A stretch of DNA of 64,000 nucleotides from Rubritalea tangerina (GCF_042683245.1 NZ_JBHUJB010000015.1:72657-136656); one strand, 5' to 3'; shown: positions 43,147 through 52,653, counted from the stretch's first letter. Numbers and translations are program-made. Notes: generated by a model from the sequence alone, not told the origin.

Positions 43147-44727
43147 ATGTCTCAACGTCGCACACGTCGCTCGAAATCTCAGAAAGCAAAGAAAATCTCG
43201 GGCTTGTGGTGGAAGTGTGCACTGGGCTTGGTTGTCGTCTTTTTGTTGTCTGGGGTGATTGGTTACCAGATGGTTGTGAGTTTTTTGCATAGTGAGGGAT
43301 TCAGAGAGAAAATTGGTAAGAAGGTGAGTCGGGAGCTTGGTGTGCCGGTGACTATGGGGGAGATGCAGTGGGATGGATTGCACATGGAGAATGAGTCAGT
43401 GGTCGGTGGTTCCGATGGAGCTATTGAGAGTTTGGAAGCAAATGGAATCTCGTTAGATGTGGATACCAGTTATCTCAAACGTGAGAAGTGGGAGATTTCT
43501 AATGTGCTAGTTCAGACTGCAGGGTTAGTGTTAGATCTCAGAAAAGAATTCACCAAGTTAGAGATGCCCAAGGAAAAGAAGTCGTGGGTGGAGAAGTGGT
43601 TACCGTCGAAAGCGGAATTATTAGACGCTGAGGTAGTGCGTGCGGATGCGCAGATTTTGACTGATGGTGGCGAGTATGTTGTCGACAATACTTCTTTGAA
43701 GTTGAGCAAGGAAGATTTTGGTTACCAAGTAACGATTGAGGATGGTGTGTTAGAGTTGCCATTACCTCTGATCAAGGAAGCGCAGATAAGGGATGCTAGC
43801 ATACGCGTATTGAATGAACGTATTGTGATTGATGACGCTCAGTTAGATGTATTTGCGAGTGGTAGATTAAGCATTGAGGGAGAAGTTGATTTGGCACAGG
43901 AAGTTCCTAGTTATAAGATGTATGGGGTGCTCAGTGGCCTGAAGTGTGCGGACGTGATCAATGAGGATTGGAAGCAAAGGCTAAGTGGCGATGTGGAGAG
44001 TAAATTTAGAGTGCGTCCGAAAGCTGGTAATGAACCGGAGTTTCAGGGGGAGGTAGTCATCCGGGATGGGCAGCTGACGGCATTACCTATTTTAGATACG
44101 ATTGCTGCCTATACAGTGATTCGCGACTTCAAGCGTCTTCGGTTTTCTGAGTTTCGTTGTGACTATTACAGATATGGGCAATTATTGCGATTGAGTGATA
44201 TTTACGTGCACTGTGATGGTTTGATGCGCATTGAGGGCGACCTAGACATAGATGGGCAGAGTTTGCGTGGGAGCTTTGATGTTGGATTAAATCCAGGGAC
44301 CTTGAGTCATATTCCAGGAGCTGAGGAGAAAGTATTTTTGCCAGGGAAAGAGGGGATGCATTGGGCGCGTGTAAGAATTTCTGGAACCATTGATAATGTG
44401 GAAGAAGATCTTACCGAGCGGATTAAGGCGGCAGCTCTGGATCGATTATTTGAAGTGGTCGGTGGCAAGGAAGTCTTGCGATTTACGAATCGTGCAGCGG
44501 AATCCTTTGGTGAGTTGCCTGAGAAGCTCGGCGAGGGAGGAGTGCAGGATTTGATTCAAGGAGGGAGCGATCGCGTACTTGAGAGTGGTAAAGGAGCTCT
44601 TGATGCAGCTAGCTCAGGAGACCTTACAGCCCCACTCAAGACTGGTGGAGATATCATCCAGAGTGGTTTAGGTGGACTCTTTGGAGGGTCGACCAGAGAG
44701 AAGGAAAAGGCTGAGGAGGAAGAATAG
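43147..44727 (+). CDS. AsmA-like membrane-anchored protein
   Basis: The 526-residue protein starts with a basic stretch (MSQRRTRRSKSQKAKK) and one membrane anchor (ALGLVVVFLLSGVIGYQMVV). The periplasmic rest is beta-rich and repetitive, with the AsmA/DUF3971-type start FREKIGKKVSRELGVPVTMG and a late part LTERIKAAALDRLFEVVGG. Such proteins are linked to lipid traffic to the outer membrane. I chose the ATG at 43147; an open frame reaches back to 43096. It is divergent from the ABCG operon. The low-complexity end is acidic (EKEKAEEEE). Confidence 0.72.
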   Translation: MSQRRTRRSKSQKAKKISGLWWKCALGLVVVFLLSGVIGYQMVVSFLHSEGFREKIGKKVSRELGVPVTMGEMQWDGLHMENESVVGGSDGAIESLEANGISLDVDTSYLKREKWEISNVLVQTAGLVLDLRKEFTKLEMPKEKKSWVEKWLPSKAELLDAEVVRADAQILTDGGEYVVDNTSLKLSKEDFGYQVTIEDGVLELPLPLIKEAQIRDASIRVLNERIVIDDAQLDVFASGRLSIEGEVDLAQEVPSYKMYGVLSGLKCADVINEDWKQRLSGDVESKFRVRPKAGNEPEFQGEVVIRDGQLTALPILDTIAAYTVIRDFKRLRFSEFRCDYYRYGQLLRLSDIYVHCDGLMRIEGDLDIDGQSLRGSFDVGLNPGTLSHIPGAEEKVFLPGKEGMHWARVRISGTIDNVEEDLTERIKAAALDRLFEVVGGKEVLRFTNRAAESFGELPEKLGEGGVQDLIQGGSDRVLESGKGALDAASSGDLTAPLKTGGDIIQSGLGGLFGGSTREKEKAEEEE

Positions 44728-44768
44728 TTGAGCCGCTTTGTGGCAAGATGAGAGGTTTTTAGGGGGGC

Positions 44769-45275
44769 TTAGTCTTCGTTTTTGAATTCGATTTCAACAA
44801 ATTCATCTCCTTCAAAAATGCGTCTGACGATGTTGAAACTGATCAGTAGGAAGAGGCCGATGAAGAAGAAGCTTAGCTCCATAAATACGGGTGAGCTCAT
44901 GTAACCGGCGATTTTTGCGGCCACTTCACCGGGGAATCCTCCAAGCAGGAAAACACTGGCGCCTACGGTGGCGAGTACGAGGAAGAAGCCGCTCATGAAG
45001 AGGCAGCCGATGATGAGTGTTTTGACCCAGGTTTTTTCCCACTCTGGAGAACGCTTGGCGACGTTAAGTAGGAGGACGAGCCAGGCGATGAAGGCGCCGC
45101 ATAGTGTGATGGCTCCTGTGAGCATATTGGGGCCGGTGAAAATGACATCTGCCCATGATTTGGCTAGGTCGCCTAAGCCACCGGGGCCGACTACAGCAAT
45201 CACTTTGATCGCCATGAGAGCGATGACCAGGATGAGGAAGAGGGCGTAGCCGCCGATGAAGCAGATGCGGAGCAT
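44769..45275 (-). CDS. Four-helix membrane protein, function unknown
   Basis: I do not recognise the family. The 168-residue protein has four hydrophobic segments: FIGGYALFLILVIALMAIKV, LTGAITLCGAFIAWLVLLLN, LIIGCLFMSGFFLVLATVG and FMELSFFFIGLFLLISFNIV. The C-terminus is acidic (FEGDEFVEIEFKNED). It is convergent with the AsmA-like gene and stands alone. Confidence 0.65.
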   Translation of the reverse strand: MLRICFIGGYALFLILVIALMAIKVIAVVGPGGLGDLAKSWADVIFTGPNMLTGAITLCGAFIAWLVLLLNVAKRSPEWEKTWVKTLIIGCLFMSGFFLVLATVGASVFLLGGFPGEVAAKIAGYMSSPVFMELSFFFIGLFLLISFNIVRRIFEGDEFVEIEFKNED

Positions 45276-45606
45276 GTGTCAGAGGTGTACCGAGATTCCT
45301 AGATTTTCAACTCTAATCGCAAATGTGGGTGGTTGAATGTTATACCATCTCTCGACTCGGAATAGACGAATGGGGTGTGGTAAAGTCTTGTGTTTCTGCG
45401 CTGCGCGATTTCCGATTGCATTGGGCTACCTTGCATAATGTCATCGCTTTCACGCAGTTATCCCGTACGTGCGGGGCGCCTTCACTCCTCCTTGCTATTC
45501 TGCAAGCTCATTCCGACCATTCGTCCATTCTGCTTTGATCAATGGTATTACAGTTCACTCCTTTTTCTTGATGCATGCGAGTGCTGGTATCATGTTGGGT
45601 CTACCG
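45276..45606. other. Intergenic region holding repeat copy 3
   Basis: Between the membrane protein and the DUF3820 gene, most of the gap is the repeat at 45342-45548. The remaining 58 bases before the DUF3820 start hold no box I can name with confidence. Confidence 0.5.
45342..45548 (+). repeat. Dispersed MITE-like repeat, copy 3
   Basis: This 207-bp copy has diverged most in its middle part, but both ends are conserved (ATACCATCTCTCGACTCGGA at the left; GACCATTCGTCCATTC near the right end, then ATGGTAT). The central hairpin remains as CCCGTACGTGCGGG. It lies upstream of the divergent membrane protein and the DUF3820 gene, so it is the one copy that sits in a promoter region. Confidence 0.82.
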
Positions 45607-45915
45607 ATGGATGTGACGGAAATTGATCGCGAAGATTTTAGGAATTTACTCGTTGAGATTAGTAAGACTTGGATGCCTTTTGGGAAGTTTGGGCCCAAAG
45701 ACTACCCTCCACGTGGGGTGCCAATCATTGATTTACCTCCAGAGTATTTGGCTTGGTTTAGCGAGAGGGGCTTTCCGAAAGGGAGGCTAGGTGAGCTTTT
45801 ACAGGCGGTGCATGAAATTAAAGAAGTTGGTATGGATATGGTATTTGAGCCGATTCGCCAGGTCAATGGTGGGCGGGTAAGCACGCGGAAAAGAAAGCCT
45901 AGGACTGATTTTTAG
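45607..45915 (+). CDS. DUF3820 family protein
   Basis: The 102-residue protein matches the DUF3820 type: a start with DVTEIDREDFRNLLVEI, then the WMPFGKFGP core, RGVPIIDLPPEYLAWF and a basic tail, KRKPRTDF. These proteins are small and their role is unknown; some look like parts of exonuclease-associated proteins. I chose the ATG at 45607; an in-frame ATG five codons earlier is possible. The longer open frame back to 45469 would run into repeat copy 3 and is not convincing. Confidence 0.75.
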   Translation: MDVTEIDREDFRNLLVEISKTWMPFGKFGPKDYPPRGVPIIDLPPEYLAWFSERGFPKGRLGELLQAVHEIKEVGMDMVFEPIRQVNGGRVSTRKRKPRTDF

Positions 45916-45943
45916 TGATCGCGACTCCGTGTCAGTGAAGAGG

Positions 45944-47791
45944 TTAGTCTTCGATGAGATAATCGTGGCAGTCAGCTGCGAGTTCGAGGGCACAATCGAT
46001 CAGTGCTAGGTGGCTGTATGCCTGTGGGAAGTTTCCGAGGTGGCGTTTTGTGACGAAGTCGAGGTCTTCACCGTAGAGGCCATTTGAGTTGGCATAGCTC
46101 AGGAGCATCTTGAAGCGCTTGCTTGCTTCTTTGCGTTTACCGCAACGGGCGAGAGCCTTGACCATCCAGAATGAGCAGACAGTGAAGGCGCTGGAGGGTT
46201 CGCCAAAATCGTCATGGTTACGATATCGGTACATCAGCCCATCACGACAGAGTTCTTTTTCACTGCGTTCAACGGTGGAGACAAAGCGTGTGTCCGTGGG
46301 ATCGATAAAGCCATATTCAGCCATCAAGAGGTTGGCGGAGTCGAGGTCTGTGCTGCCATATGTTTGGGTGAATGCTTTAATTTCGTTGTTCCAGCCTTTT
46401 GAGCAGACATCATGGTGAATTTCTTCACGCAGGGTGCGGTGGGAGTCGGCCCATTCGTGTTTTCCGAGTCGTTCGGCGATTTTTATAGCGCGGTCAACAG
46501 CGACCCAGCAGAGGACTTTGGAGAAGACAAAGTGTTTTTCTTCCCCTCGGATTTCCCAAATGCCTCTGTCTGGCTGCTGCCAGAATTCTTCGACAGTTTT
46601 GATAATAGATCGGACGCGTGTCCACCTACGGTCGAGAGCTTCTGGGGCGGGGTGGAGGGAGGGAAGGTCATGGTGCATGAGGTCTTTGTAGATCAAGTCC
46701 ATGAGGATGCCGTAGATATCATGTTGCTGTTGGTGGTAGGCGGCATTACCAATTCTTACCGGTGAGGAATTTTGGTAACCACTGAGGTGATCGAGGGTTT
46801 CTTCAGTGAGTGTGCGCTCACCTCTAATGCCGTACATGATCTGGAGGGCGTCATCTTTAGTGGGGACTGTTTTCATGACCCAGTTGATGAAGCTTTCCGC
46901 CATTTTGTGATGGCCGATTCTATGGAGGATGTCGACGGTCATTGAGCCATCGCGGATCCAGCAAAACCGGTAGTCCCAATTTCTCACTTCACCAATAGTT
47001 TCTGGCAGGGAGGTTGTGGCTGCAGCGAGGACGGCACCGGTGGGTGCAAACTGGAGCATTTTGAGTGTGATGGCACTACGGACGATTTCTTTAGCGTAGC
47101 AATCGCACTTATGGGTGCGTGCGGCCCAGAGGAGCCAGTATGCGCGTGTCCATTGGAGTTTGAGTTCAATACGCTCACGGTCTGGCCGCATGACTTTGTC
47201 ATGATAGCTTAGAAGCAGGAAGTGTTGGTCGGTGAGTGGAGAAGCTTCGCGGGCAAGGATAGCATCGGTTGGGAGGTCTGTGTAGAGATAGCAAGACTCG
47301 TAAACTGTGTGACCATTAGCGCCTTTTCCAGAGGTGGTGCTTTTTATTTGTCCTTCTGCGAAGAGGCTTGAGGTAGTTTTGAAGCGGGCGTAATCGAGCT
47401 TTGGGTCGTAGTGGACAATTACTTTTGGTTCACCGCTGATGGGTTTTAGCACGCGGATAATGTCGCTAGAGACATCTCCACGGGAGCGAGATTTTCCGTC
47501 CCAAGCGTATTTAGGCATAAAGTCAATCAGCTCGAAGCTTCCTGAGAGGCCTTCGAAGGTGGTGACAAGGATGCCGGTGTTTTTTTCATAGGCTTGTTTA
47601 ACCGGTTTGCCTTCCTCCATGGCGATGCGAAAACTTCCGCCATTTGCTTCATCGAGCATGGAGGCGAAAATGGTTCCGGAGTCAAAATCAGGCATACATG
47701 CGAATGCGATATTAGAGTCGTTGTCAATGATGGCGCATGTGCGGCCGTTGCCGATGATGCCGTGGTTGTAGTTAGAATCGCTGTTAGACAT
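45944..47791 (-). CDS. Glycoside hydrolase family 15 protein
   Basis: The 615-residue enzyme belongs to GH15, which contains glucoamylases and trehalases. The N-terminal beta domain begins with NHGIIGNGRTCAIIDNDSNI. The (alpha/alpha)6 barrel shows EVRNWDYRFCWIRDGSMTV, MYGIRGERTLTEETLDHLSG, YGFIDPTDTRFVSTVERSE and a C-terminal FPQAYSHLALIDCALELA. No signal peptide is visible, so it acts in the cytoplasm. It follows otsAB by 42 bases, which makes a trehalose-related role plausible; GH15 trehalases are known in mycobacteria. The alternative is an alpha-glucan hydrolase. Confidence 0.9.
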   Translation of the reverse strand: MSNSDSNYNHGIIGNGRTCAIIDNDSNIAFACMPDFDSGTIFASMLDEANGGSFRIAMEEGKPVKQAYEKNTGILVTTFEGLSGSFELIDFMPKYAWDGKSRSRGDVSSDIIRVLKPISGEPKVIVHYDPKLDYARFKTTSSLFAEGQIKSTTSGKGANGHTVYESCYLYTDLPTDAILAREASPLTDQHFLLLSYHDKVMRPDRERIELKLQWTRAYWLLWAARTHKCDCYAKEIVRSAITLKMLQFAPTGAVLAAATTSLPETIGEVRNWDYRFCWIRDGSMTVDILHRIGHHKMAESFINWVMKTVPTKDDALQIMYGIRGERTLTEETLDHLSGYQNSSPVRIGNAAYHQQQHDIYGILMDLIYKDLMHHDLPSLHPAPEALDRRWTRVRSIIKTVEEFWQQPDRGIWEIRGEEKHFVFSKVLCWVAVDRAIKIAERLGKHEWADSHRTLREEIHHDVCSKGWNNEIKAFTQTYGSTDLDSANLLMAEYGFIDPTDTRFVSTVERSEKELCRDGLMYRYRNHDDFGEPSSAFTVCSFWMVKALARCGKRKEASKRFKMLLSYANSNGLYGEDLDFVTKRHLGNFPQAYSHLALIDCALELAADCHDYLIED

Positions 47792-47833
47792 TAGGAGGTG
47801 AGGGTCAAATTGGGGCCTATCAGTATGGATGAT

Positions 47834-50017
47834 CTAGGCTAAAGAATCTAGCAAATTGCGCAGAGTTTTGATGCTGCAACGTTGATTTGCGCGGGTGTCG
47901 CCGAGGCCGACCTTGATGGTGTGGAGTGGGGTTGATGAGTCGCTATGGAGTGCGAACATGGACTCATCAGTAACGTCATCGCCAGCGGCGAGCGCGATAT
48001 CGGGTTGCCATTGTTTGAGGAGTCGTTCTACGGCAACGCCTTTATTGACGAGTTGGCTTGCGACCTCGATAATTTTCTGCCCGTGGTGGACGGAGACTGG
48101 GTGGCTGGCGGTAGTGGAGGTGAGTTCTGAGAGGAGCCCTTTGGCTCGCCAGAGTCCAAATTCGGGGTCAGCTTGGCGGTAGTGCCAGACGATGGAGGAA
48201 TGTTTCACTTCGATTTCGCTACCGGGGGTAAGGGAGACAGCTTCTTCGAGCTGTGGCAGGATGAGTTCTTTCCAGCTGGTATCGACGTGTGGATTGAGCA
48301 ACTGCCAGTCCTGCATGTCTTGGGTTTTCCAATAATAGCCATGCTCAGCGACGAAATGAAGTGGGAGGTGGCCGAGGTGTTGGTCGAGGAATGATTTTGG
48401 GCGTCCGCTGACGATAGCGAGCTGCACTTGTGGGTGGTGTGATAGTTTGTGTAGGAGCTCTAGCAGAGATGGGCTAGGTATGGCGTCTTCAGGGGCTTGG
48501 GTGAATTCGCGTAAGGTTCCATCGTAGTCGAGGAAGAGAGCGAGGGTTTTACCGGAATCGAGCTGTGATTTGAGGTCGATGCCCAGGCTTTTGGCACTGG
48601 CGTGCTGTGGGCAATGACTGAGAGAGGTGGCTGAGGAAAGGTCAGCGAGGAAGCGTTTAGCCCAGGCTCCAGCGTCGTTAAGTTCGAGGCGGCGTTGCAT
48701 GGCGTGGATGCGTTTCCACATTTGTGGCTCGTCCATATCGAGGGCTGTGTGGATGGCTTGTGCCACACCGGCTGTGTCGTGTGGGTTGACGAGGATGGCA
48801 TGGGACATTTCATGTGCTGCGCCGGCAAACTCGCTGAGAATCAAAACGCCTGGGCGGGCGCGATGTGATGGGTATTTGCAGTCAATAAATTCTTTAGCGA
48901 CTAAGTTCATGCCATCGACGATGGGAGTGACCATGCAGACATCTGCGAGTGCGTAGAGTGCGGCGAGCTCCTCTACTGGGAAGCTTCGGTGGAGAAATTG
49001 GACGGGTGAGTGGCCAACATCGCCGAATGTGCCATTGATGGCTCCTACCTCGCATTGGACGCGCTCGGTTAGTGCTTCGTATTCTTCGACGCCTCGTCGT
49101 GATGGGACGGCAACGAGAACGAAGTGGACGAGGCCGCGCATCTCAGGGTGGGATTCTAGGAAGGTGCGAATCGCTTGGAGTTTTTCGGGGACACCTTTCG
49201 TATAATCGAGTCGCTCCACGCTGAGAATCATTTTCCCTGAGCCTAGGTGTTTAGCGTGGGCGCTGTGTTGTTGGAGGAAGGTGTTGGTTGTGGCTGCTTT
49301 TTGGAAACCGTCTCGGTTGTGGCCAATGGGGTAGACTCCGAGTTGGATGTGTCGGTTTTGGTGCCACAGCCCATCGATGTCGGCTTCGACGCCCAGAATG
49401 CGAATGAGTGAGGAAATGAAGTGGCGCAGGTAGCTGTAGGTGTGGAAACCAATGAGGTCACAGCCTAGAAGACCATTTAGGAGGGCGTCACGCTCGGGCA
49501 AGGCTCGGAATATTTCGCTTGAGGGAAAGGGGGTGTGCAGGAAGAAGCCAATTTTCAAATCCGGGCGTTTTTTGCGTAGGAGTTGGGGGAGGAGCATGAG
49601 GTGGTAATCATGAATCCAAACTTGGGCGCCTTCATCCGCAATTTCGCTGATAGCGGTGGCGAATTTTTCATTTACTTGTTGGTAGAATGGCATCCATCGG
49701 GCGTCGAAACGCGAGCGTTCTTGCATGTAATGAAGGAGGGGCCAGAGAGTGGAGTTGGCGTAGCCGTCATAGTAGCCAGCAATTTCATCTTCGCTCAGTA
49801 GGATGGGCTCTACTCCTAAGCTACGGAGTGAGGTCTTGAGATCTTCTTCGCTGCGTCCGGCACTTGGGCATGGTCCGCCCCAGCCAACCCAGGTGTATTG
49901 CTCGCCAATACCTGCACCTTCGAGGGCTGAAGAGAGTCCGCCTGTGGTTCGTTTGATGGTGCCGTCTTTGAGGAGTTGGATTGGGAGTCTGTTAGATGCA
50001 AGAATGAGGGAAGCCAT
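47834..50017 (-). CDS. otsA-otsB: Fused trehalose-6-phosphate synthase / phosphatase
   Basis: The 727-residue protein joins OtsA and OtsB. The GT20 synthase part begins ILASNRLPIQLLKDG with TGGLSSALEG, and has VWIHDYHLMLLPQLLRKKRP, FFLHTPFPSSEIFRALPERD and VERLDYTKGVPEKL. The HAD phosphatase starts with LDYDGTLREF (first Asp 497), then VSGRPKSFL and ALAAGDDVTDESMF. Together they make trehalose from UDP-glucose and glucose 6-phosphate. The fusion resembles the eukaryotic order. It is co-oriented with the GH15 gene. A 14-bp tandem repeat lies directly upstream. Confidence 0.95.
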   Translation of the reverse strand: MASLILASNRLPIQLLKDGTIKRTTGGLSSALEGAGIGEQYTWVGWGGPCPSAGRSEEDLKTSLRSLGVEPILLSEDEIAGYYDGYANSTLWPLLHYMQERSRFDARWMPFYQQVNEKFATAISEIADEGAQVWIHDYHLMLLPQLLRKKRPDLKIGFFLHTPFPSSEIFRALPERDALLNGLLGCDLIGFHTYSYLRHFISSLIRILGVEADIDGLWHQNRHIQLGVYPIGHNRDGFQKAATTNTFLQQHSAHAKHLGSGKMILSVERLDYTKGVPEKLQAIRTFLESHPEMRGLVHFVLVAVPSRRGVEEYEALTERVQCEVGAINGTFGDVGHSPVQFLHRSFPVEELAALYALADVCMVTPIVDGMNLVAKEFIDCKYPSHRARPGVLILSEFAGAAHEMSHAILVNPHDTAGVAQAIHTALDMDEPQMWKRIHAMQRRLELNDAGAWAKRFLADLSSATSLSHCPQHASAKSLGIDLKSQLDSGKTLALFLDYDGTLREFTQAPEDAIPSPSLLELLHKLSHHPQVQLAIVSGRPKSFLDQHLGHLPLHFVAEHGYYWKTQDMQDWQLLNPHVDTSWKELILPQLEEAVSLTPGSEIEVKHSSIVWHYRQADPEFGLWRAKGLLSELTSTTASHPVSVHHGQKIIEVASQLVNKGVAVERLLKQWQPDIALAAGDDVTDESMFALHSDSSTPLHTIKVGLGDTRANQRCSIKTLRNLLDSLA

Positions 50018-50023
50018 GAAGTA

Positions 50024-50085
50024 GGGAGTTTGGATGTGGGAGTTTGGATGTGGGAGTTTGGATGTGGGAGTTTGGATGTGGGAGT
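50024..50085. repeat. 14-bp tandem repeat, four copies
   Basis: GGGAGTTTGGATGT is repeated four times without change (50024-50079), followed by a partial fifth unit, GGGAGT. It lies 7 bases upstream of the otsAB start codon, so it would fall in the leader or promoter of that gene. Confidence 0.95.
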
Positions 50086-50228
50086 GCGAGTGTTGTGTAG
50101 AGTACAGAATGCGTGCTATTTGTCTAGGATTCTGTTAGTTGGGAGGAATTGGGTTATTAGTTGGTGGTATGGTGGAGAATGTCTGCAAAAGTCTTTCCAA
50201 AGTGGGGATGTGAGGCTATGGCGTGGTT

Positions 50229-51638
50229 ATGCGCCTATACGACACGCAAGCGAGAGAGATCAAGGAAGTGGCCCCGAGAGATGGAGTTGAGTACGGATTT
50301 TATTGTTGTGGGCCGACTGTGTATGGGCCGGCGCATATTGGTAATTTTAGGACCTTTGTGGTCCAGGATGTGTTTCGCAGGACCTTGGAGATGTCTGGGA
50401 TCAAGACGAAGCACGTTCGCAACTTGACGGATGTTGACGACAAGACGATTCGCGACTCGCAGGCAGCGGGTGTGAGTTTAGGTGATTTTACAGGGAAGTG
50501 GACGGAAAAGTTCCACGATGACTGTGGGGCACTGCATTGTTTGGAGCCACATATTGAGCCGAGTGCTGTTGAGCATATTCCGCAGCAGGTCACGATGATT
50601 GAGGAATTGATCAGCAAGGGACATGCCTATGCTGCTGAGGATGGATCCGTGTATTTTAGAATTAGTTCGTACCCAGATTATGGGAAATTGTCTCATCTTG
50701 ATGAACGTGAGTTAGATTTGGGTAAGACTCAGAACCAACGCACTAATGACTCTGACGAGTATGAGAAAGACAGCGTTGCGGACTTTGTATTGTGGAAAGC
50801 ACGCAGGGATGAAGATGGAGATAATTATTGGGATAGTCCATGGGGTGAGGGGCGTCCAGGTTGGCATCTGGAATGCTCAGCGATGATTCGCGAGTACTTA
50901 GGGGAGAGTTTTGATTTACATTCTGGTGGGGAAGACTTGGTGTTCCCGCACCATGAGAATGAGATTGCCCAGAGCAAATGTTCCTGTGGTGGGGATTTTG
51001 CGGCGCATTGGTTTCACATCACCCATTTGTTAGTGGAGGGTAAAAAGATGTCTAAGTCGCTTGGAAACTTCTTCAGATTGGATGACTTGCTAGAAAAGGG
51101 AGCTAAGGCGAATGAAGTGCGATTTGCTTTGATTGGGGCACATTACCGCAGGCAGCTGAACTTCACCTTGGATAGTTTACATGCGGCCAGGGAGGCGCTG
51201 GAGAAGTTACTCAAGGCTGAGCGTGCGCTTGCAGAGCTTGCTGGAGTGGATGAAGCTCCAAGTTATGAGGAACTGAGAGGGCTCGGTGACAAGGGCTTGT
51301 TTGAGAATGCATGGCTTGGGCTTAATGAGGATTTGAATACGCAGCGTGCGATCGGTGCTATGTTTGGAGCATTACGTCGCGCTCAGAATGAAGCTGACCC
51401 ATTGACTCAATGGAAAGGTTTGCATTTCATGCTTCACGCATTGGGGATTGAGTTGCCCGAGACCGAGGAGGAAGAGGAAGTGGATGTGCCAGCTGAGATT
51501 GAGAAACTAGCGCAAGAGCGCGTACAAGCACGTGCAGATAAGGAGTGGGCTAAGTCTGACGAGCTGCGTGATAAATTGAAGGAGCTTGGTTGGCTTGTCA
51601 AAGATGGGTCAGATGGCTATAGCCTAGAGAAACTCTAA
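50229..51638 (+). CDS. cysS: Cysteinyl-tRNA synthetase
   Basis: CysS charges tRNA-Cys. From the ATG at 50229 (MRLYDTQAREIKEVAPRDG) it has 469 residues. Motifs are YCCGPTVYGPAHIGNFRTF with HIGH as HIGN, NLTDVDDKTI, the zinc-site region PGWHLECSAMI, DLHSGGEDLVFPHHENEIAQ and KMSKSLGNFF. The C-terminal domain is shortened but typical. hemB follows after 19 bases, so the two are probably one operon. Confidence 0.97.
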   Translation: MRLYDTQAREIKEVAPRDGVEYGFYCCGPTVYGPAHIGNFRTFVVQDVFRRTLEMSGIKTKHVRNLTDVDDKTIRDSQAAGVSLGDFTGKWTEKFHDDCGALHCLEPHIEPSAVEHIPQQVTMIEELISKGHAYAAEDGSVYFRISSYPDYGKLSHLDERELDLGKTQNQRTNDSDEYEKDSVADFVLWKARRDEDGDNYWDSPWGEGRPGWHLECSAMIREYLGESFDLHSGGEDLVFPHHENEIAQSKCSCGGDFAAHWFHITHLLVEGKKMSKSLGNFFRLDDLLEKGAKANEVRFALIGAHYRRQLNFTLDSLHAAREALEKLLKAERALAELAGVDEAPSYEELRGLGDKGLFENAWLGLNEDLNTQRAIGAMFGALRRAQNEADPLTQWKGLHFMLHALGIELPETEEEEEVDVPAEIEKLAQERVQARADKEWAKSDELRDKLKELGWLVKDGSDGYSLEKL

Positions 51639-51657
51639 CTCCTAATCTAAAGAAAAT

Positions 51658-52647
51658 ATGCAACATCGTCCTCGTCGTAACCGCAAGAGTCCAGCCATTC
51701 GCAACCTTGTCAGAGAGGTTCAGCTTTCAGCGAAGGATTTCATCTATCCATTATTTGTTCATGAAGACGATCAGGATGTGCCGATTGGATCGATGCCTGG
51801 GTGCACACGTTGGTCGATTGATGGTTTGGTGAAGGAAGCTGGGGAAGCTCATGCGCTGGGAGTGCCTGCAGTTGTCATTTTTCCAGCAGTTTCTGAAGAT
51901 AAGAAAAATGGGACAGCTGATGAATGTTATAATCCAGATGGTTTGGTGCCGCGAGCTATTAGGGCATTGAAGTCAGCGCACCCGACTCTCTGTGTTATCA
52001 CTGATGTTGCACTAGACCCATACAACTCAGATGGGCATGATGGGATTGTGAGGAAGAAGGCGGATGGAGAGTTAGAGATTTTAAATGATGAGACAGTGGC
52101 TGTTTTATGTAAGCAAGCTTTGTGTCACGCAGAAGCTGGTGCTGATATTGTATCACCGAGTGATATGATGGATGGTCGCGTGGCAGCGCTTCGTGGTGCT
52201 TTGGATGCAGTGGGTTACGAGGATGTTTCCATTCTATCCTACACGGCAAAGTATGCTTCAGCATACTACGGTCCATTCCGAGGTGCTTTAGACTCGGCTC
52301 CTAAAGCAGGTGACAAGAAGACCTATCAGATGGACTACGCGAACGTACGTGAGGCTGTGCGCGAGGTGATGATGGACGAGGAAGAGGGAGCGGATATGGT
52401 TATGGTGAAGCCCGCTGGCGCGTATTTAGATATCATTGCCAAGGTGCGTGAGAATACGACTCTTCCGGTGGCTGCATATCAGGTCAGTGGGGAGTACCTT
52501 ATGATTAAATCTGCCGTTGATGCTGGGTGGTTAGATGAGAAAGCAACAGTGTTAGAGAGTTTAACAGCAATTAAGCGATCTGGGGCAGATATTATTTTAA
52601 GTTACTTTGCCAAGCAGGTTGCCGAGTGGGAGCAAGAGGCTGAGTAG
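51658..52647 (+). CDS. hemB: Porphobilinogen synthase (delta-aminolevulinate dehydratase)
   Basis: HemB joins two 5-aminolevulinate molecules to porphobilinogen in heme synthesis. The 329 residues include FIYPLFVHE, SMPGCTRWSID, DVALDPYNSDGHDGIV, GADIVSPSDMMDGRV, SYTAKYASAYYGPFR and MVMVKPAGAYLDII; the last two carry the catalytic lysines. The metal site (DVALDPYNSDGHDG) has no cysteines, unlike zinc-type enzymes, so a magnesium-type enzyme is likely. Confidence 0.97.
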   Translation: MQHRPRRNRKSPAIRNLVREVQLSAKDFIYPLFVHEDDQDVPIGSMPGCTRWSIDGLVKEAGEAHALGVPAVVIFPAVSEDKKNGTADECYNPDGLVPRAIRALKSAHPTLCVITDVALDPYNSDGHDGIVRKKADGELEILNDETVAVLCKQALCHAEAGADIVSPSDMMDGRVAALRGALDAVGYEDVSILSYTAKYASAYYGPFRGALDSAPKAGDKKTYQMDYANVREAVREVMMDEEEGADMVMVKPAGAYLDIIAKVRENTTLPVAAYQVSGEYLMIKSAVDAGWLDEKATVLESLTAIKRSGADIILSYFAKQVAEWEQEAE

Positions 52648-52653
52648 TGGGGC

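Noticed and set aside
45469..45606. Longer N-terminus for the DUF3820 protein
   Set aside because: It would start inside the mobile repeat and the extra residues do not fit the family.
50024..50085. CRISPR-like array
   Set aside because: Units of 14 bp are directly adjacent with no spacers, so this is a plain tandem repeat.
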